A stretch of 64,000 bases of DNA from Myxococcota bacterium (GCA_025057315.1 JANWXW010000014.1:1-64000); one strand, 5' to 3'; counted from the first letter of the stretch, positions 43,166 through 52,830 are shown. The notes: a model not told the origin generated them from the letters alone. Numbers and translations are program-made.

Positions 43166-44752
43166 CTAGCGCAGATCGCGCAGGATCTCGCGGCTGGCGT
43201 TGAGCCCAGGGGCCCCAGTCACCCCGCCCCCGGGATGGGTGCCGGCGCTGCACAGGTACAGGCCCGCAATCGGCCCGCGGTAGCGAGTCGCCCCAAGCAG
43301 CGGGCGGAAGAGGAACTGGTCCAGCCCCCCCTCGCCATGGAAGGGATGGCCCCCAGTAAGGGCATAGGTGTCCTCCAGATCGTGCGGGGTCAGCACCTGA
43401 CAAGCCACCACCAGGCTTCGCAGGTTGGGAAAGCAATCTTGCAGCGCAGATAGCACGATCTCACCCAGCTCCTGTCGCCGCGAGGGCCAGTCTCCCCGTC
43501 GCAGGCGATAGGGGGCCCACTGCAGGTAGACCGACATCACATGGGCCCCGCGCGGCGCCAACGAGTCGTCGAGCAGCGAGGGAATCGTCACATCGAGCAG
43601 CGGCCGCGGCGACATCTCGCCATACTTGGCCGCATCGGCGGCTCGCTCCAGGTACTCTAGGTCCGGCCCAATGTGCAAGCGCCCCGACAGCAGCCGGGCC
43701 GCCCCCTCAGCAGAGCCGGCCAGGGCGGGGACCGCCGGCAGGGCCGCCAGCGCCAGGTTGACCTTGGCCGCTGACCCGCTGCACCGGTAGGCCTGCACAC
43801 GACCGACGAAGGCCGGGTCCAGCTCGGCCGGATCGATGAGGCCCAGAAACGTCCGGCGTGGGTCGCAGGCAGAGACCACGACGCGCGACGCGATCTCCTC
43901 CCCGCCGCGGAGCACGACGCCGCGTGCGGCTCCCCCCAGCACGGCGATGCGCATCACCTCAGCCCCGGTACGGACCTCGGCACCCGCCTGCTGCGCAGCC
44001 GTGCGCAGAGCTTCGCTCAGCGCGCCGGGACCTCCCCGGACAAACGCCGCCGGCAGGGTGGCCTGCCCATCGAGCGCGGCCTGCAGGAGCAGCCCCAACC
44101 CCGTGCCCGGGGCCATCGGTCCCAGCGCCCCCCCCCACACACCGCGCGCCGCCACCGCCGCCTGCAGCAGAGCATCGTCAAACCACTCCCGCACCAGGTC
44201 GGCCACGGGCATGGGCGGCCAGCGCAGCAGACGGTAGCGGTCCCGCCGCGGCAGGCAGCGGTACCTGCGGGCCACGCCAAGCAGCCCAAGCAGCTCGCCC
44301 GGGGCCAGGCGATCCACCGCCGGAGGCGGCCGGCCTAGAAGCGGCCGCAGCACCGCTCCCAAACGCCTCAGCACGGTCAGCAACTCGACGTACCGCTCTG
44401 CCTCCCGCGGGCCCAGCCCTCCGGCTCGGGCGGTGCGGGCAGGATCGTCGTAGACCCGCAGGGCACGGCCGCTTCCATCCAGCGCCAGCAGGCGCACCTC
44501 CGGACGCAGCAACGCCAGCCCGTGCCGTTCCAGGTGCAGCTGCCGCAGCACCGCCGGCAGAAGCGGCCCCGCCGCGTGCGCCACCGTCGGGCAGCGGAAG
44601 CCGGGGTGAATCTCTTCGGTCACAGCCGCCCCGCCCACCCCGTCGCGCCGCTCCAGCACCAAGGTCGACAGACCCGCCCGCGCCAGACACGTCGCTGCCA
44701 CCAGGCCATTGTGACCAGCCCCGATCACGACCGCGTCCCAGACGCGCGCCAT
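43166..44752 (-). CDS. PYROXD2-like FAD-dependent oxidoreductase, copy 2
   Basis: The 528-residue flavoprotein begins MARVWDAVVIGAGHNGLVAA, a dinucleotide-binding fold, followed by LERRDGVGGAAVTEEIHPGF, and ends with IAGLYLCSAGTHPGGGVTGAPGLNA. It belongs to the phytoene-desaturase-like PYROXD2 group, whose substrates are mostly unknown. It is clearly paralogous to the next gene upstream, has exactly the same length (528 residues), and starts by a one-base overlap (TGATG) with it. No carotenoid genes are nearby. Confidence 0.9.
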   Translation of the reverse strand: MARVWDAVVIGAGHNGLVAATCLARAGLSTLVLERRDGVGGAAVTEEIHPGFRCPTVAHAAGPLLPAVLRQLHLERHGLALLRPEVRLLALDGSGRALRVYDDPARTARAGGLGPREAERYVELLTVLRRLGAVLRPLLGRPPPAVDRLAPGELLGLLGVARRYRCLPRRDRYRLLRWPPMPVADLVREWFDDALLQAAVAARGVWGGALGPMAPGTGLGLLLQAALDGQATLPAAFVRGGPGALSEALRTAAQQAGAEVRTGAEVMRIAVLGGAARGVVLRGGEEIASRVVVSACDPRRTFLGLIDPAELDPAFVGRVQAYRCSGSAAKVNLALAALPAVPALAGSAEGAARLLSGRLHIGPDLEYLERAADAAKYGEMSPRPLLDVTIPSLLDDSLAPRGAHVMSVYLQWAPYRLRRGDWPSRRQELGEIVLSALQDCFPNLRSLVVACQVLTPHDLEDTYALTGGHPFHGEGGLDQFLFRPLLGATRYRGPIAGLYLCSAGTHPGGGVTGAPGLNASREILRDLR

Positions 44753-46338
44753 CAGATCCTCCCTCGCTTCCAGTCCGCCAGCAGGCACAGCGCGGCGTTG
44801 CGCCCTGGAGCACCCATGATGCCTCCACCCGGATGCGTCGCAGAGCCGCACATATACAGGCCACGCAGGGGCGTGCGGTATTGAGCCCAGCCAGGCACAG
44901 GACGCAGGAAGAACAGCTGCTCCAGTGACAGCTCCCCATGAAAGATGTTCCCCTCTGACAGCCCGAACTCCCGCTCTAGGTCCAGCGGAGTGAGCACCTG
45001 GCGGTGCAAGATAATCTCCCTGAGATTGGGCATATATTCTGACAACGTCTCAATGACCGTATCGCCAAACTCCTCGCGGAGGTCATCCCAATTCCCCTCG
45101 CGCAGATGGTAGGGAGCATACTGCACGAAGCACGACATCACGTGCTTGCCGGGCGGCGCCACCGAAGGGTCCGTGAGGCTAGGGATGACGATGTCGATGT
45201 ACGGACGGCGCGAAAAGCGGCCATACTTGGCCTCGTCGTAGGCCCGCTCCATGTAGTCCACGCTGGGCGAGATGGAGATAGCACCCCGCAAATGCGGCCC
45301 CGGCCCAGGCAGGCAGCTCAGGCTGGGCAGCGTGTCCAGCGCTAGGTTTACCTTGCCGGATGACCCGCGCAGCTTGTAGCGGCGAACCTCTTCTACTAGC
45401 TCATCGGGCAGATGCTCCGCTCCGACCAGGCCGAGAAACAGTGCCCGGGGGTCGATGCTGGCACAGACCGCCCGCGCAGCAATCTCCTGCCCGCCGGCAA
45501 GCACCACGCCGGTGGCGCGATCCCCACGCACCAGCACCTTCTGTACGGTCGCCTCGGTGCGGATCTCGGCTCCGGCGGCGCGGGCGGCAGCGGCAATGGC
45601 CTCCGAGATGCCTCCGGTGCCACCTCGCGACAGCCCCCAACTCCGGAAGACACCGTCGATTTCGCCCATATAGTGGTGCAGTAGGACATAGGCCGTGCCG
45701 GGCGAGCGCACGCCCAAAAAAGTGCCAATGATGCCCGAGGCCGCCATGGTGGCCTTGAGGGCATCGGTCTCGAACCAGGCATCCAGAAAGTCCACTGCCG
45801 ACACCGTCATCAGCTGCACCAGGTTGTGCTGGTCGGCCTCCGGCAGCCGCAGAAAACGCCGCAGCACGGGCAGCAGCTCCCGCAGCTGGAACAGGCGCGC
45901 CGGATCGGGCGGGACCATGCCCAAGATGGGCTTGACAAACCGCGCCATCTCCACCATCGCCATCGCGTACTCCTCGTAGGCCTCGGCATCGAGGCGGCAG
46001 TGGCGGGCAATCTCGCGCCGCGTGGCGTGGTGGTCGTTGTGGCGCCACAGGTAGTCCCCATTCGGCAGCGGGGTGAAGGTGCCGTCGAGCGGCAGGATCT
46101 CCATGCCGTGGCGCGTCAGGTCCAGCTCGCGGATGATCTCGGGCCGCAGCAGGGACACCACATAGGAGCAAACCGAGAACCGGAAGCCGGGGAAGACCTC
46201 CTCTGTGACAGCGGCCCCCCCCACGACGTGGCGCCGCTCCAGCACCAGCACGCGCCTGCCAGCCCGCGCCAGGTAAGCCGCGGCGACCAGGCCGTTGTGC
46301 CCCCCGCCAATGACCACGACATCGTATGGTTTGCTCAT
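44752..46338 (-). CDS. PYROXD2-like FAD-dependent oxidoreductase, copy 1
   Basis: This 528-residue protein opens MSKPYDVVVIGGGHNGLVAA and shows LERRHVVGGAAVTEEVFPGFRF, YAPYHLREGNWDDLREEFGD and the C-terminal FAD site LRGLYMCGSATHPGGGIMGAPG. It is the first gene of the tandem pair and is divergent, across 93 bp, from the GcvT-like gene. The upstream open frame to 46455 overlaps the divergent gene's start and lacks similarity, so 46338 is the start. Function within the family is not assignable from sequence. Confidence 0.92.
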   Translation of the reverse strand: MSKPYDVVVIGGGHNGLVAAAYLARAGRRVLVLERRHVVGGAAVTEEVFPGFRFSVCSYVVSLLRPEIIRELDLTRHGMEILPLDGTFTPLPNGDYLWRHNDHHATRREIARHCRLDAEAYEEYAMAMVEMARFVKPILGMVPPDPARLFQLRELLPVLRRFLRLPEADQHNLVQLMTVSAVDFLDAWFETDALKATMAASGIIGTFLGVRSPGTAYVLLHHYMGEIDGVFRSWGLSRGGTGGISEAIAAAARAAGAEIRTEATVQKVLVRGDRATGVVLAGGQEIAARAVCASIDPRALFLGLVGAEHLPDELVEEVRRYKLRGSSGKVNLALDTLPSLSCLPGPGPHLRGAISISPSVDYMERAYDEAKYGRFSRRPYIDIVIPSLTDPSVAPPGKHVMSCFVQYAPYHLREGNWDDLREEFGDTVIETLSEYMPNLREIILHRQVLTPLDLEREFGLSEGNIFHGELSLEQLFFLRPVPGWAQYRTPLRGLYMCGSATHPGGGIMGAPGRNAALCLLADWKRGRI

Positions 46339-46368
46339 GCCCAAAAAAGCCCGGCCCACCGGGTGCGC

Positions 46369-46398
46369 TTGCTGAAGCGGCGCCAGCTTACTTATAGT
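46369..46398 (+). promoter_or_regulatory. Candidate promoter of the gcvT-like/ALDH operon
   Basis: TTGCTG (46369-46374) and TATAGT (46393-46398) are 18 bp apart, with the GcvT-like ATG 33 bp downstream and a GAGG box in between. It lies in the 93-bp divergent region shared with the PYROXD2-like pair. Confidence 0.5.
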
Positions 46399-46431
46399 GG
46401 GATGTCCTGACAATGGCCGTCTGAGGACCGC

Positions 46432-47628
46432 ATGCCCATCGGCACCCCGTTTCACGAGCGCACCTTTGCGCTCTGCCAGAGCCTAAGCTACCGGGACTGG
46501 TCCGGCTACTACACGGTCAGCAGCTACGAGACCCACCACGAGCACGAATACAACGCCATCCGCAACGCCGCGGCCCTCATCGACATCTCCCCCCTCTACA
46601 AGTACCTGGTGACCGGGCCCGACGCGACGCGGCTGGTAGACCGCGTGGTGACGCGCAACATGGACAAGATCGCGGTCGGCCAGGTCATCTACACGCCCTG
46701 GTGCGACAGCCGCGGCAAGGTCGTAGACGACGGCACCGTGTCGCGCCTAGAGGAGCAGCGCTACCGCTGGACCGCGGCCGAACCGAACTTGCGCTGGCTC
46801 CACCGGAACGCCGTGGGGCTGAATGTGCACATCGAGGACATCTCCGAGCAGCTGGCGGCCCTCGCCCTGCAGGGGCCGCTGTCGGCCCGCGTGCTGCGTG
46901 CGGTCGGCTGCAATGTGTCTAGCCTGCGCTACTTCCGCGTCACCAGCAGCACCATTGCCGGCGTGCCCGTGGACATCTCCCGCACCGGCTACACCGGCGA
47001 CCTCGGCTACGAGCTTTGGATCCCAGCGGCAGAGGCGGTGCGGGTGTGGGATGCGCTGATGGAGGCAGGCCGGGCCTTCGACCTGAAACCTGCTGGCATG
47101 CTCGCCCTCGACATCGCACGCATCGAGGCTGGCCTGCTGCTCATTGACGTGGACTTTACTGGCAGCCGCAAGGCGCTCATCGACGCACAGCGCTATTCCC
47201 CCTTTGAGCTGGGACTGGGACGGCTGGTAGACCTAGACAAGCGACGCTTCGTCGGGCAGCAGGCGCTGCTGGAGGAGAAAAAGCGCGGCTGGGCGCGGCA
47301 GATTGTCGGGCTGGAGGTCGACTGGCCATCCGTCGAGGCGCTCTACCAACGCGCAGGCCTGCCACCTCAGCCCAGCCCCACCGCCTCGCGCGTGGCGGTG
47401 CCCGTGTATCGCGATGGCATCCAGGTCGGCAAGGCCACCTCTACGACTTGGTCCCCGACGCTCAAGCGGCTGCTGGCGCTGGCCACCGTCCGGGCCGACC
47501 TGGCCGAGGTCGGCACCGTGGTCGAGGTGGAGATCACGGTGGAGGCAGTTCGCCACCGCGCGCCCGCCACGGTCACCCGGACGCCCTTCTTCCATCCGGC
47601 CCGCAAGACGGCCACGCCCCCCCCTTAG
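46432..47628 (+). CDS. GcvT-family aminomethyltransferase
   Basis: The 398-residue protein has the tetrahydrofolate-binding GcvT fold: RNAAALIDISPLYKYLVTGPDA, VIYTPWCDSRGKVVDDGTV, RTGYTGDLGYELWIP (a family hallmark) and a C-terminal domain with QQALLEEKKRGWARQIVGLEV. It could be a glycine-cleavage T-protein or, more likely given its divergence and lack of gcvH/gcvP neighbours, a demethylase of methylated amines such as dimethylglycine or betaine derivatives. It is followed by an aldehyde dehydrogenase 15 bp downstream and diverges from two FAD oxidoreductases. Confidence 0.9.
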   Translation: MPIGTPFHERTFALCQSLSYRDWSGYYTVSSYETHHEHEYNAIRNAAALIDISPLYKYLVTGPDATRLVDRVVTRNMDKIAVGQVIYTPWCDSRGKVVDDGTVSRLEEQRYRWTAAEPNLRWLHRNAVGLNVHIEDISEQLAALALQGPLSARVLRAVGCNVSSLRYFRVTSSTIAGVPVDISRTGYTGDLGYELWIPAAEAVRVWDALMEAGRAFDLKPAGMLALDIARIEAGLLLIDVDFTGSRKALIDAQRYSPFELGLGRLVDLDKRRFVGQQALLEEKKRGWARQIVGLEVDWPSVEALYQRAGLPPQPSPTASRVAVPVYRDGIQVGKATSTTWSPTLKRLLALATVRADLAEVGTVVEVEITVEAVRHRAPATVTRTPFFHPARKTATPPP

Positions 47629-47643
47629 CCCATGGAGGACGGT

Positions 47644-49098
47644 ATGTCTGCTGTGCCGACCCTGCAACCTTGTGTGGCGGGCCGATGGGTGCCAGGCGCT
47701 GAGCAGCGGCCCGTGCACGCCCCCTATGACGGCCGCCTCCTTGCGCAGGTGGGCTTCTGCGGTCCGGCCGAGCTCGACAGCGCCCTCTCAGGTGCCGCAC
47801 GCGCCGAGGCCGCAGCGGCTTCCCTGACGTGCCAGGAGCGGGCGCGCATCTGCACCCACGTGGCCGCTGCCCTGGGAGCCCAGCGGGAGGAAATAGCCCT
47901 CGGCATCACCGACGAGAGCGGCAAGCCAATCGCCGAGGCGCGCGGCGAGGTCGACCGCGCCATCCACACCTTCGAGCTGGCCGCAGCCGAAGCCGGGCGG
48001 GCAGCCCGCGAGGGCCTGTTGTTGCCCATGGACCTGCGTCCGGGTGGGCAGGGGCGCCTCGGCCTGGTGCGCCGCGTGCCGGTTGGAACGGTGGTCGGCA
48101 TCACGCCGTTTAACTTCCCGCTGAACCTGGTGGCGCACAAAATCGCCCCCGCGCTGGCTGCCGGCTGCCCGATCCTCCTCAAGCCCGCCGAGCAAACCCC
48201 CCTGACCGCACTGCGGCTGGCAGCGCTGGTGCTGCAGGCCGGCTGGCCCCCCGAGGCCCTGTCGGTGGTCCCGGCCGACCGCACCGTGGCGGAGCAGCTC
48301 GTGGTGGACGAGCGGCCCCGCATGCTCTCCTTCACTGGCTCTGCCCCCGTCGGCTGGGCGCTCAAGAGCCGGGCCGGGCGCAAACGGGTGCTGCTGGAGC
48401 TGGGCGGCGATGCCGCGGTGATCATCGACGAGAGCGTGACCGAGGCCGACATCGAACGCATGCTGCCTAAGCTGGTCTACGGCGCCTACTCCTATGCCGG
48501 CCAGAAGTGCATCAGCATCCAACGCATCTTCGTGGTGGATGCCCAAGGCACCCGCCATGCCCAGCTGCTAGACCGTCTGGCGGCAGCGGTCTCCGCCCTG
48601 CGCGTCGGCGACCCGCGCGACCCAGAGGTGATGGTCGGCCCCATGATCGACGAGGCCAACGCCCGGCGCATCCAGGACTGGATCGCCGAGGCGGTGTCGC
48701 TAGGGGCCCAGCTGCTCTGCGGCGGCCAGCGCCAGGGGACCTTGGTCCAGCCCGCCCTGCTCCGCAACGTCCCCCCGGGCGCCCGCCTCTACCGCGAGGA
48801 GGCGTTCGGGCCGGTGTGCTTCGTGGAGCGGGTGGCGGATTTTTCCGCAGCACTGGCCGCGGTCAACGCATCGCGCTATGGCCTGCAAGCCGCCCTGTTC
48901 ACGCGCGACCTGGGCCACAGCCTCCGGGCCTTCGACGAGCTGGCCGTGGGCGCCGTCATCCTCAACGACACCCCTAGCTTCCGCATGGATCACATGCCCT
49001 ATGGCGGCGTCAAGGAATCCGGCCTCGGCCGGGAGGGCGTCCGCTGGGCCATCCAGGAGATGACCGAGACCCGGCTTCTGGTCACCGGCACCCTGTAG
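47644..49098 (+). CDS. NAD(P)-dependent aldehyde dehydrogenase
   Basis: The 484-residue protein contains the ALDH signatures: TPFNFPLNLVAHKIAPALAAGCPILLKPAEQTP, the general base glutamate in LLELGGDAA and the nucleophilic cysteine in YAGQKCISIQRIF, closing with MPYGGVKESGLGREG. It resembles the glyceraldehyde-3-phosphate/lactaldehyde-type branch. The GGAGG box at 47634-47638 sits five bases before the ATG at 47644 and decides this start over the ATG at 47632. It shares an operon with the GcvT-like gene. Confidence 0.94.
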   Translation: MSAVPTLQPCVAGRWVPGAEQRPVHAPYDGRLLAQVGFCGPAELDSALSGAARAEAAAASLTCQERARICTHVAAALGAQREEIALGITDESGKPIAEARGEVDRAIHTFELAAAEAGRAAREGLLLPMDLRPGGQGRLGLVRRVPVGTVVGITPFNFPLNLVAHKIAPALAAGCPILLKPAEQTPLTALRLAALVLQAGWPPEALSVVPADRTVAEQLVVDERPRMLSFTGSAPVGWALKSRAGRKRVLLELGGDAAVIIDESVTEADIERMLPKLVYGAYSYAGQKCISIQRIFVVDAQGTRHAQLLDRLAAAVSALRVGDPRDPEVMVGPMIDEANARRIQDWIAEAVSLGAQLLCGGQRQGTLVQPALLRNVPPGARLYREEAFGPVCFVERVADFSAALAAVNASRYGLQAALFTRDLGHSLRAFDELAVGAVILNDTPSFRMDHMPYGGVKESGLGREGVRWAIQEMTETRLLVTGTL

Positions 49099-49115
49099 GC
49101 TGCCAGGCCCCCCGC

Positions 49116-51467
49116 TCAACGCCAGCGCAGCGCCGACAGCGGATCGGCGAAGTCGTCCGTCCACAGGCGCTCGCCCACCGGGGGAGGTCTCCACTCAGGT
49201 CGGCGCGTCAGGGGACCCAGGTCGGCCGCGCTGCGCGCCAGCACCACCCACTCCGAGCGGTCCCGCTGCTGCGTGCTGTCTCCGGGATCCTGCCGTGACA
49301 GCGCCACCAGGCCCTCCGCCTGTGCCAGGCGCCCCACCACCGGCTGCAGGCGGAAGTGGCGGTTGGACACGTGCAGCGCCAGCAGGCCGCCCGGCGCGAG
49401 CGTGGCCATGTAGAGCCGGAGCGCCTCCCGGGTCAACAAGTGGATCGGGATGGCATCCGAGCTGAACGCATCCAGCACCAGCAGGTCGTGGCTGCCCGCC
49501 GGCACCTGGCCCAGCTGCAGGCGCGCATCCCCCAGCACGATGCGCACCGTGGCCCGGCTGTCAGCCAGGTAGGTAAAGAGACGCGGGTCGCGAGCCACCC
49601 GGACCACCGCCGCATCAATTTCATAAAAGGTAAACACCTGCCCCGGCTCCCCATAGGCGGCCAGCGTCCCCGCCCCCAGCCCCACCACGCCCACGCGCGG
49701 GAACCGGCGGGACATCAAGATCTCCCCCATGGGACCCTGGCGGTGAAAGTAGCTCAGCGGCTCGCGACGTCGCGGCGCATCCGGCCACTGCTTTCCATGC
49801 ACCGTGGTGCCGTGCAGCAGGTACCGCAAGCCCGTGCGCCGGTCGGCCTGCACGGTCAGCACGCCGTGGAAGCTGCGCTGCCGGTGGAGCACCGGATGGG
49901 CCAGGTCGCGGGCCACCAGCCCGGCCATCGTGACGACCCCCAGCCCCATGCCAAACCGAACCGGGGTGCGCAGCAACGCATAGCAGAGCACCAGCGGCAG
50001 TGCCTGCACCAGGTCCGCCAGCCACCGCGCCCCTGCACGACCCGGTGCTTCCAGCCGGGCTCCGACCAGCACCGCCAGCCCCCCCACAGCCGCCGCCACC
50101 ACACCGACCAGCAGCGGCGCAACCAGGGCCAGCCGTCCGCGCTGCCGGTCCTCCCCGTCGCTGGGCATCAGCATGCAGGCGGCAATCAGGGCCAGCGGAT
50201 ACTCCAGGAGCCTGTCCAGCACCAGGGGGGCCACCAGGGCATTGACCACCCCGCCCAGGGCGCCGCCGGTGGACAGAATCAGATAGTAGGTCGTCAGATG
50301 GGGGACCGCCGGCCGGCTGCGGGCCAGCTCCGTATGGCAGCACAGGGCCGCCACAAAGAAGACCACCAGGTGGGCGGCAAGCAGCGGCGTGCTGGACCCG
50401 CTGCGCAGGATGCCCAAGTCCACAAGGCCCAGCACCAGCAGCGGCAGCAGGCGCACCAGGATCCGGTGCACCCGCATCGGCATCCGGCCAAAGGCCAGCA
50501 TGAACGACCCCAGGTACAGGGCCAGGGGGATGGCCCACAGCAGCGGGGTGGCCGCGACGTCGGTGCTGAGGTGGGCCGTAACCCCAAGCAGCAGGCTGGC
50601 GGGGACCAGGCTCTGGGCCAGCCAGCGCAGAGCTTGCTGCCACGAGGGCGGCGCTGCCTCCTGCGGGCCATCGGCCGGCGCGGGGGGAGCTGCGCGCCGG
50701 AGCACGACCACCGCAGCTGCCCCGAGCAGCCCGAGCCAGACCAGATAGCCCAGGCCGACCAGCTCCCCCTGACGACCCAGCGGCAGGTGGCGCTCGATGA
50801 CGAGCGGATAGAGGAGGACCCCCGCTAGGCTGCCCAGGTTGCTCGCCACATATAGGAAGTACGGGTCGCGCGCGGCCCGGTGGGCGCTCAGCGCCAGCCA
50901 CCGCTGCAGCAGGGGCGCGCTGGCCGCCAGCAACACACACGGCGCCAGCGCCATGCGGCTCAGGGCCAGCAGCAGCCAGGGGACCGTCCCCGCCGGGCCT
51001 GGGGGTGGGGGGCCGGAGCCGGGCAGCGCAATGGGCAGGCTGAGCAGACCAAGCAGCGCCAGGGGCAGGTGCAGGGCCACCTGGTGCTGCAGGCGCAACC
51101 GCCCCAGCCCGTGTGCATACAGGTAGCCGAGCAGCAGGGCCGCCTGGAAGAACAGCTGGCAGGTCGTCCACACCGCCGGCGCCCCGCCCAGCAGCGGCAG
51201 CAACAGCCGGCCGCACAGGGGCTGCAGGGAAACCAGCAGCATCGCGCTGACAAGCATCGCGGCGGCCAGGCAGGCGAGCACGGCAAGGCCACAGTGTCCC
51301 CCATCTGGCCGCCCCGGTCCACCGCAGCCCAAGGGGGACCGAGCCCATCCCAAGCTCCCGGCGGCACCGGTGCGCCCCATCGGGGCAGGCCGGCTCGGAA
51401 CCCCCAGGGCATCGCTGGGCGGCGCTGTCCCCGCTGGCCCGTTGCCCCCGTCGGTCATCGCCCCCAT
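49116..51467 (-). CDS. Fused membrane transporter-like / spermidine synthase-like protein
   Basis: The roughly 783-residue protein joins about a dozen membrane segments (residues 60-500, for example LLGGAPAVWTTCQLFFQAALLLGYLYAHGL) to a C-terminal Rossmann methyltransferase-like domain of the spermidine synthase superfamily (VGVVGLGAGTLAAYGEPGQVFTFYEID, VLDAFSSDAIPIHLLT). Such fused proteins are common but uncharacterised; they lack clear evidence for polyamine synthesis. Several starts are possible between 51458 and 51641; the Pro/Gly-rich first 50 residues are unconserved. Confidence 0.88.
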   Translation of the reverse strand: MGAMTDGGNGPAGTAPPSDALGVPSRPAPMGRTGAAGSLGWARSPLGCGGPGRPDGGHCGLAVLACLAAAMLVSAMLLVSLQPLCGRLLLPLLGGAPAVWTTCQLFFQAALLLGYLYAHGLGRLRLQHQVALHLPLALLGLLSLPIALPGSGPPPPGPAGTVPWLLLALSRMALAPCVLLAASAPLLQRWLALSAHRAARDPYFLYVASNLGSLAGVLLYPLVIERHLPLGRQGELVGLGYLVWLGLLGAAAVVVLRRAAPPAPADGPQEAAPPSWQQALRWLAQSLVPASLLLGVTAHLSTDVAATPLLWAIPLALYLGSFMLAFGRMPMRVHRILVRLLPLLVLGLVDLGILRSGSSTPLLAAHLVVFFVAALCCHTELARSRPAVPHLTTYYLILSTGGALGGVVNALVAPLVLDRLLEYPLALIAACMLMPSDGEDRQRGRLALVAPLLVGVVAAAVGGLAVLVGARLEAPGRAGARWLADLVQALPLVLCYALLRTPVRFGMGLGVVTMAGLVARDLAHPVLHRQRSFHGVLTVQADRRTGLRYLLHGTTVHGKQWPDAPRRREPLSYFHRQGPMGEILMSRRFPRVGVVGLGAGTLAAYGEPGQVFTFYEIDAAVVRVARDPRLFTYLADSRATVRIVLGDARLQLGQVPAGSHDLLVLDAFSSDAIPIHLLTREALRLYMATLAPGGLLALHVSNRHFRLQPVVGRLAQAEGLVALSRQDPGDSTQQRDRSEWVVLARSAADLGPLTRRPEWRPPPVGERLWTDDFADPLSALRWR

Positions 51468-51672
51468 CGGGCGGTCGGTGCTCCCCGTCCGGGGGACCTG
51501 GGCGCTGGGGCTCCAGCCCACGCCAGCTGGCGCAGGACCCCACGGGCCTGCTGGGCCATCGCTCTCAGCCCGCCCCCTCGGCCGGCGTGCCGCCCTCCCC
51601 CGGCCGCCGGCAACCTGCTCCCCTGGCCCTGGGCCCCTCATCCGCCCGGGGCGCTCGCCCGGGCCGCGCGAG

Positions 51673-52824
51673 CTAGCCCCAACCCATGCGCTTGGACAGG
51701 ATTTCCTTCATGATCTCGCTCGTGCCGCCGCCGATGGTGATAAGGCGCACATCGCGGTAGTAGCGGCTGATGGGAAACTCCTCCGCGTAGCCGAAGCCCC
51801 CGTGCGCCTGCAGGCAGCGGTCCGCGACCTTGCACGCCAGCTCCCCGGCGAACAGCTTGGCCATGGTGATCTCCCGCGTGGCATCCTGCTTGCGGTTGTA
51901 CAGGTCCACGGCCCGGTAGGTCAGCCAGCGGGCCGCCTCGATCTCGGTGGCCAGCTGGGCGAAGGTGTGGCGCCAGACCTGGAATTTGAGAATGGGGCGA
52001 CCAAAGGCGGTGCGCTCCTGCGTGTAGCGGATGGTCTCGTCCAGCGCCAGCTGGGCCCCGGCCACCGCGCTCACCGCGGCGATGAGCCGCTCGCCCTGGA
52101 AGTTCTGCATGATGTAGTAAAAGCCGCGGTTTTCCTCCCCCAGCAGGTAGCGCACAGGGATGCGGCAGTCCTCAAAGGACAGCTCGGCCGTGTCCGAGGC
52201 GTGGTTGCCGATCTTGGCGATCTTGCGCGTCACGCGGAATCCCTTGACGTCGGTCGGGAACGTCACCAGCGAGATGCCACCAAAGCCGCTGCCCTCCGGC
52301 CCGGTGCGCACCGCCAGCGTGATGAAGTCAGCGCGCGTGCCGTTGGTGATCCAGCACTTGGCGCCGTTGATGACATAGTCGCCCTCCACCCGGCGCGCCG
52401 TCGTGCGCAGGGAGGCCACGTCGCTGCCGCAGCCCGGCTCGCTGATCCCCAGGGCGGCGATCTTCTCGCCACGCAGGGCGGGGGCCAGAAACTCCTCCTT
52501 CTGCTCGCGGGTGCCCAGCTCCGCAATGACCGGGGTGGCCATGTCGGTCTGCACCATCAGGGCCATGGCCACCCCGGCGCAGCGGCCGTGCGTGAGGGCC
52601 TCGCCCCAGGCCGCTGCATACCACCAGTCCCCTCCCGAGCCGCCCACCTCCTCGGGATAGTGGGCACCGAGGAAGCCCAGCTCCCCGCAGCGGCGGAAGA
52701 TCTCGCGGGGAAAGCTCTGCGCCCGCTCCCACTCCTCGACGTGGGGGCGGATTTCTCTCTCGACAAAGTTCAGCACGGACTTGCGGAACAGCTCGTGCTC
52801 CTCGCGAAAAAAAGTCATCAGCAT
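51673..52824 (-). CDS. Acyl-CoA dehydrogenase
   Basis: The 383-residue flavoprotein has the full family layout: EEHELFRKSVLNFVEREIRPH, GISEPGCGSDVASLRTTA (FAD loop), WITNGTRADF, RTAFGRPILKFQ and the C-terminal AHGGFGYAEEFPISRYYRD. The position of the medium-chain enzyme's catalytic glutamate reads TIGGGTSEI (glycine), while QNFQGERLIAA supplies the glutamate used by isovaleryl-CoA and long-chain dehydrogenases. TTGACC and TTTGAT boxes lie 17 bp apart, ending six bases before the ATG. Confidence 0.94.
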   Translation of the reverse strand: MLMTFFREEHELFRKSVLNFVEREIRPHVEEWERAQSFPREIFRRCGELGFLGAHYPEEVGGSGGDWWYAAAWGEALTHGRCAGVAMALMVQTDMATPVIAELGTREQKEEFLAPALRGEKIAALGISEPGCGSDVASLRTTARRVEGDYVINGAKCWITNGTRADFITLAVRTGPEGSGFGGISLVTFPTDVKGFRVTRKIAKIGNHASDTAELSFEDCRIPVRYLLGEENRGFYYIMQNFQGERLIAAVSAVAGAQLALDETIRYTQERTAFGRPILKFQVWRHTFAQLATEIEAARWLTYRAVDLYNRKQDATREITMAKLFAGELACKVADRCLQAHGGFGYAEEFPISRYYRDVRLITIGGGTSEIMKEILSKRMGWG

Positions 52825-52830
52825 GGCCGG

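Noticed and set aside
43166..46338. Carotenoid biosynthesis genes (phytoene desaturases)
   Set aside because: The sequences fit the PYROXD2 branch and no phytoene synthase or other carotenoid gene is adjacent.
49116..51467. Polyamine biosynthesis enzyme
   Set aside because: The spermidine-synthase-like domain is fused to a membrane domain, and no partner such as speD is present; a polyamine role is not supported.
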